Below are positions 51,701 through 64,000 of a DNA stretch of 64,000 nucleotides, piece by piece; the stretch's first letter is position 1; each line of letters begins with the position of its first letter. The DNA is taken from the NCBI GenBank assembly GCA_032622095.1, contig CP136069.1, forward strand, positions 35,688,194-35,752,193. The letters are read 5' to 3'. This DNA comes from Siphonodentalium dalli (taxonomy: Eukaryota > Mollusca > Scaphopoda > Gadilida > Siphonodentaliidae). The notes beneath the pieces are model-generated. The model saw only the letters and a program-made list of their open reading frames with translations, did no database searches and was not told the origin of the DNA. A program made the position numbers and the translations under genes.

Positions 51701-54030
51701 AAACCGTGAGGTTCGGCATGCGACCGAATGTGCCGTCCTATCGCGAAACATGCCTGCTTGCACATTGATACGATAGAAGTGTCCAAAACGTTAAAGGGAT
51801 TTTGCCTGTGCATATGCAAAGTACAGTCGCTTTCAAAAATACTGGGCATTTTATCGGGCCTCAAACAGCCTGCCCCACCCCAATTATCCAACTCCCAACC
51901 CCTGCTCATTAGCCAAACCGTGAGGTTCGGCCTGCGACCGAATGTGCCGTCCTATCGCGAAACATGCCTGCTTGCACATTGATACGATAAAAGTGTTCAA
52001 AACGTTAAAGGGATTTTGCCCGTGCAGATGCAAAGTACAGTCGCTTTCAAAAATACTAGGTATTTTATGGGGCCTCAAACAGCCTGCCCACCCCAATGAT
52101 CCAACTCCCAACCCCTGCTCATTAGCCAAACCGTGATGTCCGGCCTGCGACCGAATGTGCCGTCCTATCGCGAAACATGCCTGCTTGCACTTTGATACGA
52201 TAAAAGTGTCCAAAACGTTAAAGGGATTTTGCCTGTGCATATGCAAAGTACAGTCGCTTTCAAAAATACTGGGCATTTTATCGGGCCTCAAACAGCCTGC
52301 CCCACCCCAATTATCCAACTCCCAACCCCTGCTCATTAGCCAAACCGTGAGGTTCGGCCTGCGACCGAATGTGCCGTCCTATCGCGAAACATGCCTGCTT
52401 GCACTTTGATACGATAAAAGTGTCCAAAACGTTAAAGGGATTTTGCCTGTGCATATGCAAAGTACAGTCGCTTTCAAAAATACTGGGCATTTTATGGAAC
52501 CTCAAACAGCCTGCCCCACCCCAATTATCCAACTCCCAACCCCTGCTCATTAGCCAAACCGTGAGGTCCGGCCTGCGACCGAATGTGCCGTCCTATCGCG
52601 AAACATGCCTGCTTGCACTTTGATACGATAAAAGTGTCCAAAACGTTAAAGGGATTTTGCCTGTGCATATGCAAAGTACAGTCGCTTTCAAAAATACTGG
52701 GCATTTTATGGGGCCTCAAACAGCCTGCCCCACCCCAATTATCCAACTCCCAACCCCTGCTCATTAGCCACACCGTGAGGTCCGGCCTGCGACCGAATGT
52801 GCAGTCCTATCGCGAAACATGCCTGCTTGCACATTGATACGATACAAGTGTCCAAAAGGTTAAAGGGATTCTGCCCGTGCAGATGCAAAGTACAGTCGCT
52901 TTCCAAAATTCTGGGCATTTTATGGGGCCTCAAACAGCCTGCCCCACCCCAATTATCCAACTCCCAACCCCTGCTCATTAGCCAAACCGTGAGGTCCGGC
53001 CTGCGACCGAATGTGCCGTCCTATCGCGAAACATGCCTGCTTTCACATTGATACGATACAAGTGTCCAAAACGTTAAAGAGATTTTGCCCGTGCAGATGC
53101 AAAGTACAGTCGCTTTCAAAAATACTGGGCATTTTATGGGGCCTCAAACAGCCTGCCCCACCCCAATTATCCAATTCCCAACCCCTGCTCATTAGCCAAA
53201 CCGTGAGGTTCGGCATGCGACCGAATGTGCCGTCCTATCGCGAAACATGCCTGCTTGCACATTGATACGATAGAAGTGTCCAAAACGTTAAAGGGATTTT
53301 GCCTGTGCATATGCAAAGTACAGTCGCTTTCAAAAATACTGGGCATTTTATCGGGCCTCAAACAGCCTGCCCCACCCCAATTATCCAACTCCCAACCCCT
53401 GCTCATTAGCCAAACCGTGAGGTTCGGCCTGCGACCGAATGTGCCGTCCTATCGCGAAACATGCCTGCTTGCACATTGATACGATAAAAGTGTTCAAAAC
53501 GTTAAAGGGATTTTGCCCGTGCAGATGCAAAGTACAGTCGCTTTCAAAAATACTAGGTATTTTATGGGGCCTCAAACAGCCTGCCCACCCCAATGATCCA
53601 ACTCCCAACCCCTGCTCATTAGCCAAACCGTGATGTCCGGCCTGCGACCGAATGTGCCGTCCTATCGCGAAACATGCCTGCTTGCACTTTGATACGATAA
53701 AAGTGTCCAAAACGTTAAAGGGATTTTGCCTGTGCATATGCAAAGTACAGTCGCTTTCAAAAATACTGGGCATTTTATCGGGCCTCAAACAGCCTGCCCC
53801 ACCCCAATTATCCAACTCCCAACCCCTGCTCATTAGCCAAACCGTGAGGTTCGGCCTGCGACCGAATGTGCCGTCCTATCGCGAAACATGCCTGCTTGCA
53901 CTTTGATACGATAAAAGTGTCCAAAACGTTAAAGGGATTTTGCCTGTGCATATGCAAAGTACAGTCGCTTTCAAAAATACTGGGCATTTTATGGAACCTC
54001 AAACAGCCTGCCCCACCCCAATTATCCAAC
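51040..54030 (-). repeat. Seven-monomer tandem (1497-bp units) nested between H copies
   Basis: The series CCAAAAGGTTAAAGG, TTAAAGAGATTTT, GGTTCGGCATGCG, GTGTTCAAAACG, GCCTGCCCACCCC repeats at 51.3, 52.8 and 54.3 kb at an offset of 1497. It therefore overlaps duplication H and shows nested amplification. Confidence 0.82.
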
Positions 54031-55950
54031 TCCCAACCCCTGCTCATTAGCCAAACCGTGAGGTCCGGCCTGCGACCGAATGTGCCGTCCTATCGCGAAA
54101 CATGCCTGCTTGCACATTGATACGATAAAAGTGTCCAAAACGTCAAAGGGATTTTGCACGTGCAGATGCAATGTACAGTCGCTTTCAAAAATACTGGGCA
54201 TTTTATGGGGCCTCAAACAGCCTGCCCCACCCCAATTATCCAACTCCCAACCCCTGCTCATTAGCCACACCGTGAGGTCCGGCCTGCGACCGAATGTGCA
54301 GTCCTATCGCGAAACATGCCTGCTTGCACATTGATACGATACAAGTGTCCAAAAGGTTAAAGGGATTCTGCCCGTGCAGATGCAAAGTACAGTCGCTTTC
54401 CAAAATTCTGGGCATTTTATGGGGCCTCAAACAGCCTGCCCCACCCCAATTATCCAACTCCCAACCCCTGCTCATTAGCCAAACCGTGAGGTCCGGCCTG
54501 CGACCGAATGTGCCGTCCTATCGCGAAACATGCCTGCTTTCACATTGATACGATACAAGTGTCCAAAACGTTAAAGAGATTTTGCCCGTGCAGATGCAAA
54601 GTACAGTCGCTTTCAAAAATACTGGGCATTTTATGGGGCCTCAAACAGCCTGCCCCACCCCAATTATCCAATTCCCAACCCCTGCTCATTAGCCAAACCG
54701 TGAGGTTCGGCATGCGACCGAATGTGCCGTCCTATCGCGAAACATGCATGCTTGCACATTGATACGATAAAAGTGTCCAAAACGTTAAAGGGATTTTGCC
54801 CGTGCAGATGCAAAGTACAGTCGCTTTCAAAAATACTGGGCATTTTATGGGGCCTCAAACAGCCTGCCCCACCCCAATTATCCAATTCCCAACCCCTGCT
54901 CATTAGCCAAACCGTGAGGTTCGGCATGCGACCGAATGTGCCGTCCTATCGCGAAACATGCATGCTTGCACATTGATACGATAAAAATGTCCAAAACGTT
55001 AAAGGGATTTTGCCCGTGCAGATGCAAAGTACAGTCGCTTTCAAAAATACTAGGTATTTTATGGGGCCTCAAACAGCCTGCCCCACCCCAATTATCCAAC
55101 TCCCAGCCCCTGCTCATTAGCCAAACCGTAAGGTCCGGCCTGCGACCGAATGTGCCGTCCTATCGCGAAACATGCCTGCTTGCACATTGATACGATAGAA
55201 GTGTCCAAAACGTTAAAGGGATTTTGCCTGTGCATATGCAAAGTACAGTCGCTTTCAAAAATACTGGGCATTTTATCGGGCCTCAAACAGCCTGCCCCAC
55301 CCCAATTATCCAACTCCCAACCCCTGCTCATTAGCCAAACCGTGAGGTTCGGCCTGCGACCGAATGTGCCGTCCTATCGCGAAACATGCCTGCTTGCACT
55401 TTGATACGATAAAAGTGTCCAAAACGTTAAAGGGATTTTGCCTGTGCATATGCAAAGTACAGTCGCTTTCAAAAATACTGGGCATTTTATGGGGCCTCAA
55501 ACAGCCTGCCCCACCCCAATTATCCAACTCCCAACCCCTGCTCATTAGCCACACCGTGAGGTCCGGCCTGCGACCGAATGTGCAGTCCTATCGCGAAACA
55601 TGCCTGCTTGCACATTGATACGATACAAGTGTCCAAAAGGTTAAAGGGATTCTGCCCGTGCAGATGCAAAGTACAGTCGCTTTCCAAAATTCTGGGCATT
55701 TTATGGGGCCTCAAACAGCCTGCCCCACCCCAATTATCCAACTCCCAACCCCTGCTCATTAGCCAAACCGTGAGGTCCGGCCTGCGACCGAATGTGCCGT
55801 CCTATCGCGAAACATGCCTGCTTTCACATTGATACGATACAAGTGTCCAAAACGTTAAAGAGATTTTGCCCGTGCAGATGCAAAGTACAGTCGCTTTCAA
55901 AAATACTGGGCATTTTATGGGGCCTCAAACAGCCTGCCCCACCCCAATTA
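53381..55950 (-). repeat. Segmental duplication H, copy 2
   Basis: This is nearly identical to 49103-51700. One visible difference is ATAAAAATGTCC near 54983 against ATAAAAGTGTCC in copy 1. Confidence 0.88.
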
Positions 55951-56615
55951 TCCAATTCCCAACCCCTGCTCATTAGCCAAACCGTGAGGTTCGGCATGCG
56001 ACCGAATGTGCCGTCCTATCGCGAAACATGCATGCTTGCACATTGATACGATAAAAGTGTCCAAAACGTTAAAGGGATTTTGCCCGTGCAGATGCAAAGT
56101 ACAGTCGCTTTCAAAAATACTGGGCATTTTATGGGGCCTCAAACAGCCTGCCCCACCCCAATTATCCAATTCCCAACCCCTGCTCATTAGCCAAACCGTG
56201 AGGTTCGGCATGCGACCGAATGTGCCGTCCTATCGCGAAACATGCATGCTTGCACATTGATACGATAAAAGTGTCCAAAACGTTAAAGGGATTTTGCCCG
56301 TGCAGATGCAAAGTACAGTCGCTTTCAAAAATACTAGGTATTTTATGGGGCCTCAAACAGCCTGCCCCACCCCAATTATCCAACTCCCAACCCCTGCTCA
56401 TTAGCCAAACCGTGAGGTCCGGCCTGCGACCGAATGTGCCGTCCTATCGCGAAACATGCCTGCTTGCACTTTGATACGATAAAAGTGTCCAAAACGTTAA
56501 AGGGATTTTGCCTGTGCATATGCAAAGTACAGTCGCTTTCAAAAATACTGGGCATTTTATGGGGCCTCAAACAGCCTGCCCCACCCCAATTATCCAACTC
56601 CCAACCCCTGCTCAT
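55520..56615 (-). repeat. Segmental duplication I, copy 1 (pairs with 60015-61110)
   Basis: The series CCAAAAGGTTAAAGG, TTAAAGAGATTTT, two GGTTCGGCATGCG monomers and CTAGGTATTTTATGG recurs at an offset of 4495 (21 monomers plus 1). Confidence 0.82.
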
Positions 56616-56803
56616 TAGCCAAACCGTGAGGTCCGGCCTGCGACCGAATGTGCCGTCCTATCGCGAAACATGCCTGCTTGCACATTGATACGATAGAAGT
56701 TTCCAAAACGTTAAAGGGATTTTGCCTGTGCATATGCAAAGTACAGTCGCTTTCAAAAATACTGAGCATTTTATGGGGCCTCAAACAGCCTGCCCCACCC
56801 CAA

Positions 56804-59200
56804 TTATCCAACTCCCAACCCCTGCTCATTAGCCAAACCGTGAGGTCCGGCCTGCGACCGAATGTGCCGTCCTATCGCGAAACATGCCTGCTTGCACATT
56901 GATACGATAAAAGTGTCCAAAACGTCAAAGGGATTTTGCCCGTGCAGATGCAATGTACAGTCGCTTTCAAAAATACTGGGCATTTTATGGGGCCTCAAAC
57001 AGCCTGCCCCACCCCAATTATCCAACTCCCAACCCCTGCTCATTAGCCACACCGTGAGGTCCGGCCTGCGACCGAATGTGCCGTCCTATCGCGAAACATG
57101 CCTGCTTGCACATTGATACGATACAAGTGTCCAAAACGTTAAAGGGATTTTGCCCGTGCAGATGCAAAGTACAGTCGCTTTCAAAAATACTGGGCATTTT
57201 ATGGGGCCTCAAACAGCCTGCCCCGCCCCAATTATCCAACTCCCAACCCCTGCTCATTAGCCAAACCGTGAGGTCCGGCCTGCGACCGAATGTGCCGTCC
57301 TATCGCGAAACATGCCTGCTTGCACAATGATACGATAGAAGTGTCCAAAACGTTAAAGGGATTTTGCCTGTGCTTATGCAAAGTACAGTCGCTTTCAAAA
57401 ATACTGGGCATTTTATGGGGCCTCAAACAGCCTGCCCCACCCCAATGATCCAACTCCCAACCCCTGCTCATTAGCCAAACCGTGAGGTCCGGCCTGCGAC
57501 CGAATGTGCCGTCCTATTGCGAAACATGCCTGCTTGCACATTGATACGATAAAAGTGTCCAAAACGTTAAAGGGATTTTGCCCGTGCAGATGCAAAGTAC
57601 AGTCGCTTTCAAAAATACTGGGCATTTTATGGGGCCCCAAACAGCCTGCCCCACCCCAATTATCCAACTCCCAACCCCTGCTCATTAGCCAAACCGTGAT
57701 GTCCGGCCTGCGACCGAATGTGCTGTCCTATCGCGAAACATGCCTGCTTGCACATTGATACGATAAAAGTGTCCAAAACGTCAAAGGGATTTTGCCCGTG
57801 CAGATGCAATGTACAGTCGCTTTCAAAAATACTGGGTATTTTATGGGGCCTCAAACAGCCTGCCCCACCCCAATTATCCAACTCCCAACCCCTGCCCATT
57901 AGCCAAACCGTGAGGTCCGGCCTGCGACCGAATGTGCCGTCCTATCGCGAAACATGCCTGCTTTCACATTGATACGATAAAAGTGTCCAAAACGTTAAAG
58001 GGATTTTGCCCGTGCAGATGCAAAGTACAGTCGCTTTCAAAAATACTGGGCATTTTATCGGGCCTCAAACAGCCTGCCCCACCCCAATTATCCAACTCCC
58101 AACCCCTGCTCATTAGCCAAACCGTGAGGTTCGGCCTGCGACCGAATGTGCCGTCCTATCGCGAAACATGCCTGCTTGCACATTGATACGATAAAAGTGT
58201 CCAAAACGTTAAAGGGATTTTGCCCGTGCAGATGCAAAGTACAGTCGCTTTCAAAAATACTAGGTATTTTATGGGGCCTCAAACAGCCTGCCCCACCCCA
58301 ATTATCCAACTCCCAACCCCTGCTCATTAGCCAAACCGTGAGGTCCGGCCTGCGACCGAATGTGCCGTCCTATCGCGAAACATGCCTGCTTGCACTTTGA
58401 TACGATAAAAGTGTCCAAAACGTTAAAGGGATTTTGCCTGTGCATATGCAAAGTACAATCGCTTTCAAAAATACTGGGCATTTTATGGGGCCTCAAACAG
58501 CCTGCCCCACCCCAATTATCCAACTCCCAGCCCCTGCTCATTAGCCAAACCGTAAGGTCCGGCCTGCGACCGAATGTGCCGTCCTATCGCGAAACATGCC
58601 TGCTTGCACATTGATACGATAGAAGTGTCCAAAACGTTAAAGGGATTTTGCCTGTGCATATGCAAAGTACAGTCGCTTTCAAAAATACTGGGCATTTTAT
58701 CGGGCCTCAAACAGCCTGCCCCACCCCAATTATCCAACTCCCAACCCCTGCTCATTAGCCAAACCGTGAGGTTCGGCCTGCGACCGAATGTGCCGTCCTA
58801 TCGCGAAACATGCCTGCTTGCACATTGATACGATAAAAGTGTCCAAAACGTTAAAGGGATTTTGCATGTGCAGATGCAAAGTACAGTCGCTTTCAAAAAT
58901 ACTAGGTATTTTATGGGGCCTCAAACAGCCTGCCCCACCCCAATTATCCAACTCCCAACCCCTGCTCATTAGCCAAACCGTGAGGTCCGGCCTGCGACCG
59001 AATGTGCCGTCCTATATCGCGAAACATGCCTGCTTGCACTTTGATACGATAAAAGTGTCCAAATCGTTAAAGGGATTTTGCCTGTGCATATGCAAAGTAC
59101 AGTCGCTTTCAAAAATATGGGCATTTTATCGGGCCTCAAACAGCCTGCCCCACCCCAATTATCCAACTCCCAACCCCTGCTCATTAGCCAAACCGTGAGG
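56804..59200 (-). repeat. Segmental duplication J, copy 1 (pairs with 61085-63480)
   Basis: About 11 monomers match 61085-63480 at an offset of 4281. Shared markers are TGCCCCGCCCC, GCACAATGATACG, CTGTGCTTATGC, CCCCAATGATCC, GGGGCCCCAAACAG, TTTTGCATGTGCAG and AAATCGTTAAAGG with AAATATGGGC. Differences include CGTGATGTCC at about 57697 and a 2-bp gain (CCTATATCGCG) at about 59014 in this copy only. Confidence 0.88.
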
Positions 59201-60014
59201 TTCGGCCTGCGACCGAATGTGCCGTCCTATCGCGAAACATGCCTGCTTGCACTTTGATACGATAAAAGTGTCCAAAACGTTAAAGGGATTTTGCCTGTGC
59301 ATATGCAAAGTACAATCGCTTTCAAAAATACTGGGCATTTTATGGGGCCTCAAACAGCCTGCCCCACCCCAATTATCCAACTCCCAGCCCCTGCTCATTA
59401 GCCAAACCGTAAGGTCCGGCCTGCGACCGAATGTGCCGTCCTATCGCGAAACATGCCTGCTTGCACATTGATACGATAGAAGTGTCCAAAACGTTAAAGG
59501 GATTTTGCCTGTGCATATGCAAAGTACAGTCGCTTTCAAAAATACTGGGCATTTTATCGGGCCTCAAACAGCCTGCCCCACCCCAATTATCCAACTCCCA
59601 ACCCCTGCTCATTAGCCAAACCGTGAGGTTCGGCCTGCGACCGAATGTGCCGTCCTATCGCGAAACATGCCTGCTTGCACTTTGATACGATAAAAGTGTC
59701 CAAAACGTTAAAGGGATTTTGCCTGTGCATATGCAAAGTACAGTCGCTTTCAAAAATACTGGGCATTTTATGGAACCTCAAACAGCCTGCCCCACCCCAA
59801 TTATCCAACTCCCAACCCCTGCTCATTAGCCAAACCGTGAGGTCCGGCCTGCGACCGAATGTGCCGTCCTATCGCGAAACATGCCTGCTTGCACATTGAT
59901 ACGATAAAAGTGTCCAAAACGTCAAAGGGATTTTGCACGTGCAGATGCAATGTACAGTCGCTTTCAAAAATACTGGGCATTTTATGGGGCCTCAAACAGC
60001 CTGCCCCACCCCAA

Positions 60015-61110
60015 TTATCCAACTCCCAACCCCTGCTCATTAGCCACACCGTGAGGTCCGGCCTGCGACCGAATGTGCAGTCCTATCGCGAAACATGCCT
60101 GCTTGCACATTGATACGATACAAGTGTCCAAAAGGTTAAAGGGATTCTGCCCGTGCAGATGCAAAGTACAGTCGCTTTCCAAAATTCTGGGCATTTTATG
60201 GGGCCTCAAACAGCCTGCCCCACCCCAATTATCCAACTCCCAACCCCTGCTCATTAGCCAAACCGTGAGGTCCGGCCTGCGACCGAATGTGCCGTCCTAT
60301 CGCGAAACATGCCTGCTTTCACATTGATACGATACAAGTGTCCAAAACGTTAAAGAGATTTTGCCCGTGCAGATGCAAAGTACAGTCGCTTTCAAAAATA
60401 CTGGGCATTTTATGGGGCCTCAAACAGCCTGCCCCACCCCAATTATCCAATTCCCAACCCCTGCTCATTAGCCAAACCGTGAGGTTCGGCATGCGACCGA
60501 ATGTGCCGTCCTATCGCGAAACATGCATGCTTGCACATTGATACGATAAAAGTGTCCAAAACGTTAAAGGGATTTTGCCCGTGCAGATGCAAAGTACAGT
60601 CGCTTTCAAAAATACTGGGCATTTTATGGGGCCTCAAACAGCCTGCCCCACCCCAATTATCCAATTCCCAACCCCTGCTCATTAGCCAAACCGTGAGGTT
60701 CGGCATGCGACCGAATGTGCCGTCCTATCGCGAAACATGCATGCTTGCACATTGATACGATAAAAGTGTCCAAAACGTTAAAGGGATTTTGCCCGTGCAG
60801 ATGCAAAGTACAGTCGCTTTCAAAAATACTAGGTATTTTATGGGGCCTCAAACAGCCTGCCCCACCCCAATTATCCAACTCCCAACCCCTGCTCATTAGC
60901 CAAACCGTGAGGTCCGGCCTGCGACCGAATGTGCCGTCCTATCGCGAAACATGCCTGCTTGCACTTTGATACGATAAAAGTGTCCAAAACGTTAAAGGGA
61001 TTTTGCCTGTGCATATGCAAAGTACAGTCGCTTTCTAAAATACTGGGCATTTTATGGGGCCTCAAACAGCCTGCCCCACCCCAATTATCCAACTCCCAAC
61101 CCCTGCTCAT
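60015..61110 (-). repeat. Segmental duplication I, copy 2
   Basis: This has the marker order of 55520-56615, with a private CTTTCTAAAATACTG near 61032. Confidence 0.82.
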
Positions 61111-63480
61111 TAGCCAAACCGTGAGGTCCGGCCTGCGACCGAATGTGCCGTCCTATCGCGAAACATGCCTGCTTGCACATTGATACGATAAAAGTGTCCA
61201 AAACGTCAAAGGGATTTTGCCCGTGCAGATGCAATGTACAGTCGCTTTCAAAAATACTGGGCATTTTATGGGGCCTCAAACAGCCTGCCCCACCCCAATT
61301 ATCCAACTCCCAACCCCTGCTCATTAGCCACACCGTGAGGTCCGGCCTGCGACCGAATGTGCCGTCCTATCGCGAAACATGCCTGCTTGCACATTGATAC
61401 GATACAAGTGTCCAAAACGTTAAAGGGATTTTGCCCGTGCAGATGCAAAGTACAGTCGCTTTCAAAAATACTGGGCATTTTATGGGGCCTCAAACAGCCT
61501 GCCCCGCCCCAATTATCCAACTCCCAACCCCTGCTCATTAGCCAAACCGTGAGGTCCGGCCTGCGACCGAATGTGCCGTCCTATCGCGAAACATGCCTGC
61601 TTGCACAATGATACGATAGAAGTGTCCAAAACGTTAAAGGGATTTTGCCTGTGCTTATGCAAAGTACAGTCGCTTTCAAAAATACTGGGCATTTTATGGG
61701 GCCTCAAACAGCCTGCCCCACCCCAATGATCCAACTCCCAACCCCTGCTCATTAGCCAAACCGTGAGGTCCGGCCTGCGACCGAATGTGCCGTCCTATTG
61801 CGAAACATGCCTGCTTGCACATTGATACGATAAAAGTGTCCAAAACGTTAAAGGGATTTTGCCCGTGCAGATGCAAAGTACAGTCGCTTTCAAAAATACT
61901 GGGCATTTTATGGGGCCCCAAACAGCCTGCCCCACCCCAATTATCCAACTCCCAACCCCTGCTCATTAGCCAAACCGTGAGGTCCGGCCTGCGACCGAAT
62001 GTGCTGTCCTATCGCGAAACATGCCTGCTTGCACATTGATACGATAAAAGTGTCCAAAACGTCAAAGGGATTTTGCCCGTGCAGATGCAATGTACAGTCG
62101 CTTTCAAAAATACTGGGTATTTTATGGGGCCTCAAACAGCCTGCCCCACCCCAATTATCCAACTCCCAACCCCTGCCCATTAGCCAAACCGTGAGGTCCG
62201 GCCTGCGACCGAATGTGCCGTCCTATCGCGAAACATGCCTGCTTTCACATTGATACGATAAAAGTGTCCAAAACGTTAAAGGGATTTTGCCCGTGCAGAT
62301 GCAAAGTACAGTCGCTTTCAAAAATACTGGGCATTTTATCGGGCCTCAAACAGCCTGCCCCACCCCAATTATCCAACTCCCAACCCCTGCTCATTAGCCA
62401 AACCGTGAGGTTCGGCCTGCGACCGAATGTGCCGTCCTATCGCGAAACATGCCTGCTTGCACATTGATACGATAAAAGTGTCCAAAACGTTAAAGGGATT
62501 TTGCCCGTGCAGATGCAAAGTACAGTCGCTTTCAAAAATACTAGGTATTTTATGGGGCCTCAAACAGCCTGCCCCACCCCAATTATCCAACTCCCAACCC
62601 CTGCTCATTAGCCAAACCGTGAGGTCCGGCCTGCGACCGAATGTGCCGTCCTATCGCGAAACATGCCTGCTTGCACTTTGATACGATAAAAGTGTCCAAA
62701 ACGTTAAAGGGATTTTGCCTGTGCATATGCAAAGTACAATCGCTTTCAAAAATACTGGGCATTTTATGGGGCCTCAAACAGCCTGCCCCACCCCAATTAT
62801 CCAACTCCCAGCCCCTGCTCATTAGCCAAACCGTAAGGTCCGGCCTGCGACCGAATGTGCCGTCCTATCGCGAAACATGCCTGCTTGCACATTGATACGA
62901 TAGAAGTGTCCAAAACGTTAAAGGGATTTTGCCTGTGCATATGCAAAGTACAGTCGCTTTCAAAAATACTGGGCATTTTATCGGGCCTCAAACAGCCTGC
63001 CCCACCCCAATTATCCAACTCCCAACCCCTGCTCATTAGCCAAACCGTGAGGTTCGGCCTGCGACCGAATGTGCCGTCCTATCGCGAAACATGCCTGCTT
63101 GCACATTGATACGATAAAAGTGTCCAAAACGTTAAAGGGATTTTGCATGTGCAGATGCAAAGTACAGTCGCTTTCAAAAATACTAGGTATTTTATGGGGC
63201 CTCAAACAGCCTGCCCCACCCCAATTATCCAACTCCCAACCCCTGCTCATTAGCCAAACCGTGAGGTCCGGCCTGCGACCGAATGTGCCGTCCTATCGCG
63301 AAACATGCCTGCTTGCACTTTGATACGATAAAAGTGTCCAAATCGTTAAAGGGATTTTGCCTGTGCATATGCAAAGTACAGTCGCTTTCAAAAATATGGG
63401 CATTTTATCGGGCCTCAAACAGCCTGCCCCACCCCAATTATCCAACTCCCAACCCCTGCTCATTAGCCAAACCGTGAGGT
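61085..63480 (-). repeat. Segmental duplication J, copy 2
   Basis: This is the second copy, lacking the TA gain but keeping the AAATCG change and the 2-bp loss (AAATATGGGC near 63395). Confidence 0.88.
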
Positions 63481-64000
63481 TCGGCCTGCGACCGAATGTG
63501 CCGTCCTATCGCGAAACATGCCTGCTTGCACTTTGATACGATAAAAGTGTCCAAAACGTTAAAGGGATTTTGCCTGTGCATATGCAAAGTACAGTCGCTT
63601 TCAAAAATACTGGGCATTTTATGGAACCTCAAACAGCCTGCCCCACCCCAATTATCCAACTCCCAACCCCTGCTCATTAGCCAAACCGTGAGGTCCGGCC
63701 TGCGACCGAATGTGCCGTCCTATCGCGAAACATGCCTGCTTGCACATTGATACGATAAAAGTGTCCAAAACGTTAAAGGGATTTTGCCCGTGCAGATGCA
63801 ATGTACAGTCGCTTTCAAAAATACTGGGCATTTTATGGGGCCTCAAACAGCCTGCCCCACCCCAATTATCCAACTCCCAACCCCTGCTCATTAGCCACAC
63901 CGTGAGGTCCGGCCTGCGACCGAATGTGCAGTCCTATCGCGAAACATGCCTGCTTGCACATTGATACGATACAAGTGTCCAAAACGTTAAAGGGATTTTG

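Larger units (their letters stand above)
26601..64000 (-). repeat. 214-bp satellite array, reverse block (about 175 monomers)
   Basis: The same 214-bp unit continues in reverse complement to the window edge, read on the + strand as CCTCAAACAGCCTGCCCC, AACCCCTGCTCATTAGCC, CCTATCGCGAAACATGCC and so on. Monomers are more homogeneous than in the forward block and fall into nested duplicated groups. Subtypes confined to this block include GCACTTTGATACG in place of GCACATTGATACG (first seen near 26729, then from 28013 onward). The CCACACCGTGAGG subtype is frequent here. Between the named duplications (for example 42919-45066) the monomers continue in register with no other content. The array does not end inside the window. 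Confidence 0.98.

Noticed and set aside
1-64000. Hundreds of open reading frames of 60-155 codons on both strands, one or two per 214-bp unit
   Set aside because: They recur at the repeat period with the same residues, overlap on both strands, and end where the frame shift of one base per unit meets a stop. Differences follow DNA subtypes and show no preference for silent changes. No known domain is recognisable.
1-64000. CRISPR-like array of direct repeats with spacers
   Set aside because: The units are 214 bp with no variable spacers and variation spread along the whole unit. They are satellite monomers.

Overview
The whole 64 kb is one tandem satellite array. I see no gene, RNA gene, transposon, CRISPR array or unique-sequence island. 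The repeat unit is 214 bp, about 50% GC by hand count of a majority-rule monomer, and it runs edge to edge, about 124 copies left of position 26600 and about 175 right of it. This is eukaryotic satellite DNA of the kind found in centromeric, pericentromeric or subtelomeric heterochromatin. I do not recognise the monomer and cannot name the organism.

Layout. Positions 1-26600 carry the monomer in one orientation (called + here, with the G-rich strand on top). Positions 26601-64000 carry it reversed. The switch is a clean junction at 26600/26601 with a possible 3-bp overlap (GGT), and it leaves long imperfect inverted arms around a 52-bp asymmetric centre. The two arms have different monomer subtypes. 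However, the last ~1.5 kb of the + block (about 25110-26600) carries right-arm subtypes in right-arm order. The subfamily boundary and the strand switch are therefore two separate breakpoints.

Left arm. Monomers are comparatively diverse. Local higher-order structure includes a 3-monomer tandem (642-1925), a 5-monomer tandem (8211-10350), and a roughly 2033-bp unit repeated three times (11406 to about 17505). Each copy of that unit holds a 322-bp composite monomer made by a deletion with a 29-bp templated filler. A more diverged, intact-monomer version lies at about 17.5-20.6 kb. Older dispersed duplications link 1-1400 with 4920-6319, 4.4-5.2 with 11.5-12.2 kb, and 7.5-11.6 with 21.0-25.1 kb.

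Right arm. Monomers are more uniform and organised as nested, in-register duplications of 3, 5, 6, 7, 11, 20 and 21 monomers, several nearly identical. This suggests recent amplification.

Every open reading frame (60-155 codons, on both strands, once per repeat) is a by-product of the repeat. The 214-bp period shifts the frame by one each unit, and the same frames recur in every monomer. Nothing supports a protein-coding system here. What merits attention is the array architecture: the inversion, the offset subfamily boundary, the composite monomer, the conserved G-rich/hairpin segment, and the undepleted CpG content.
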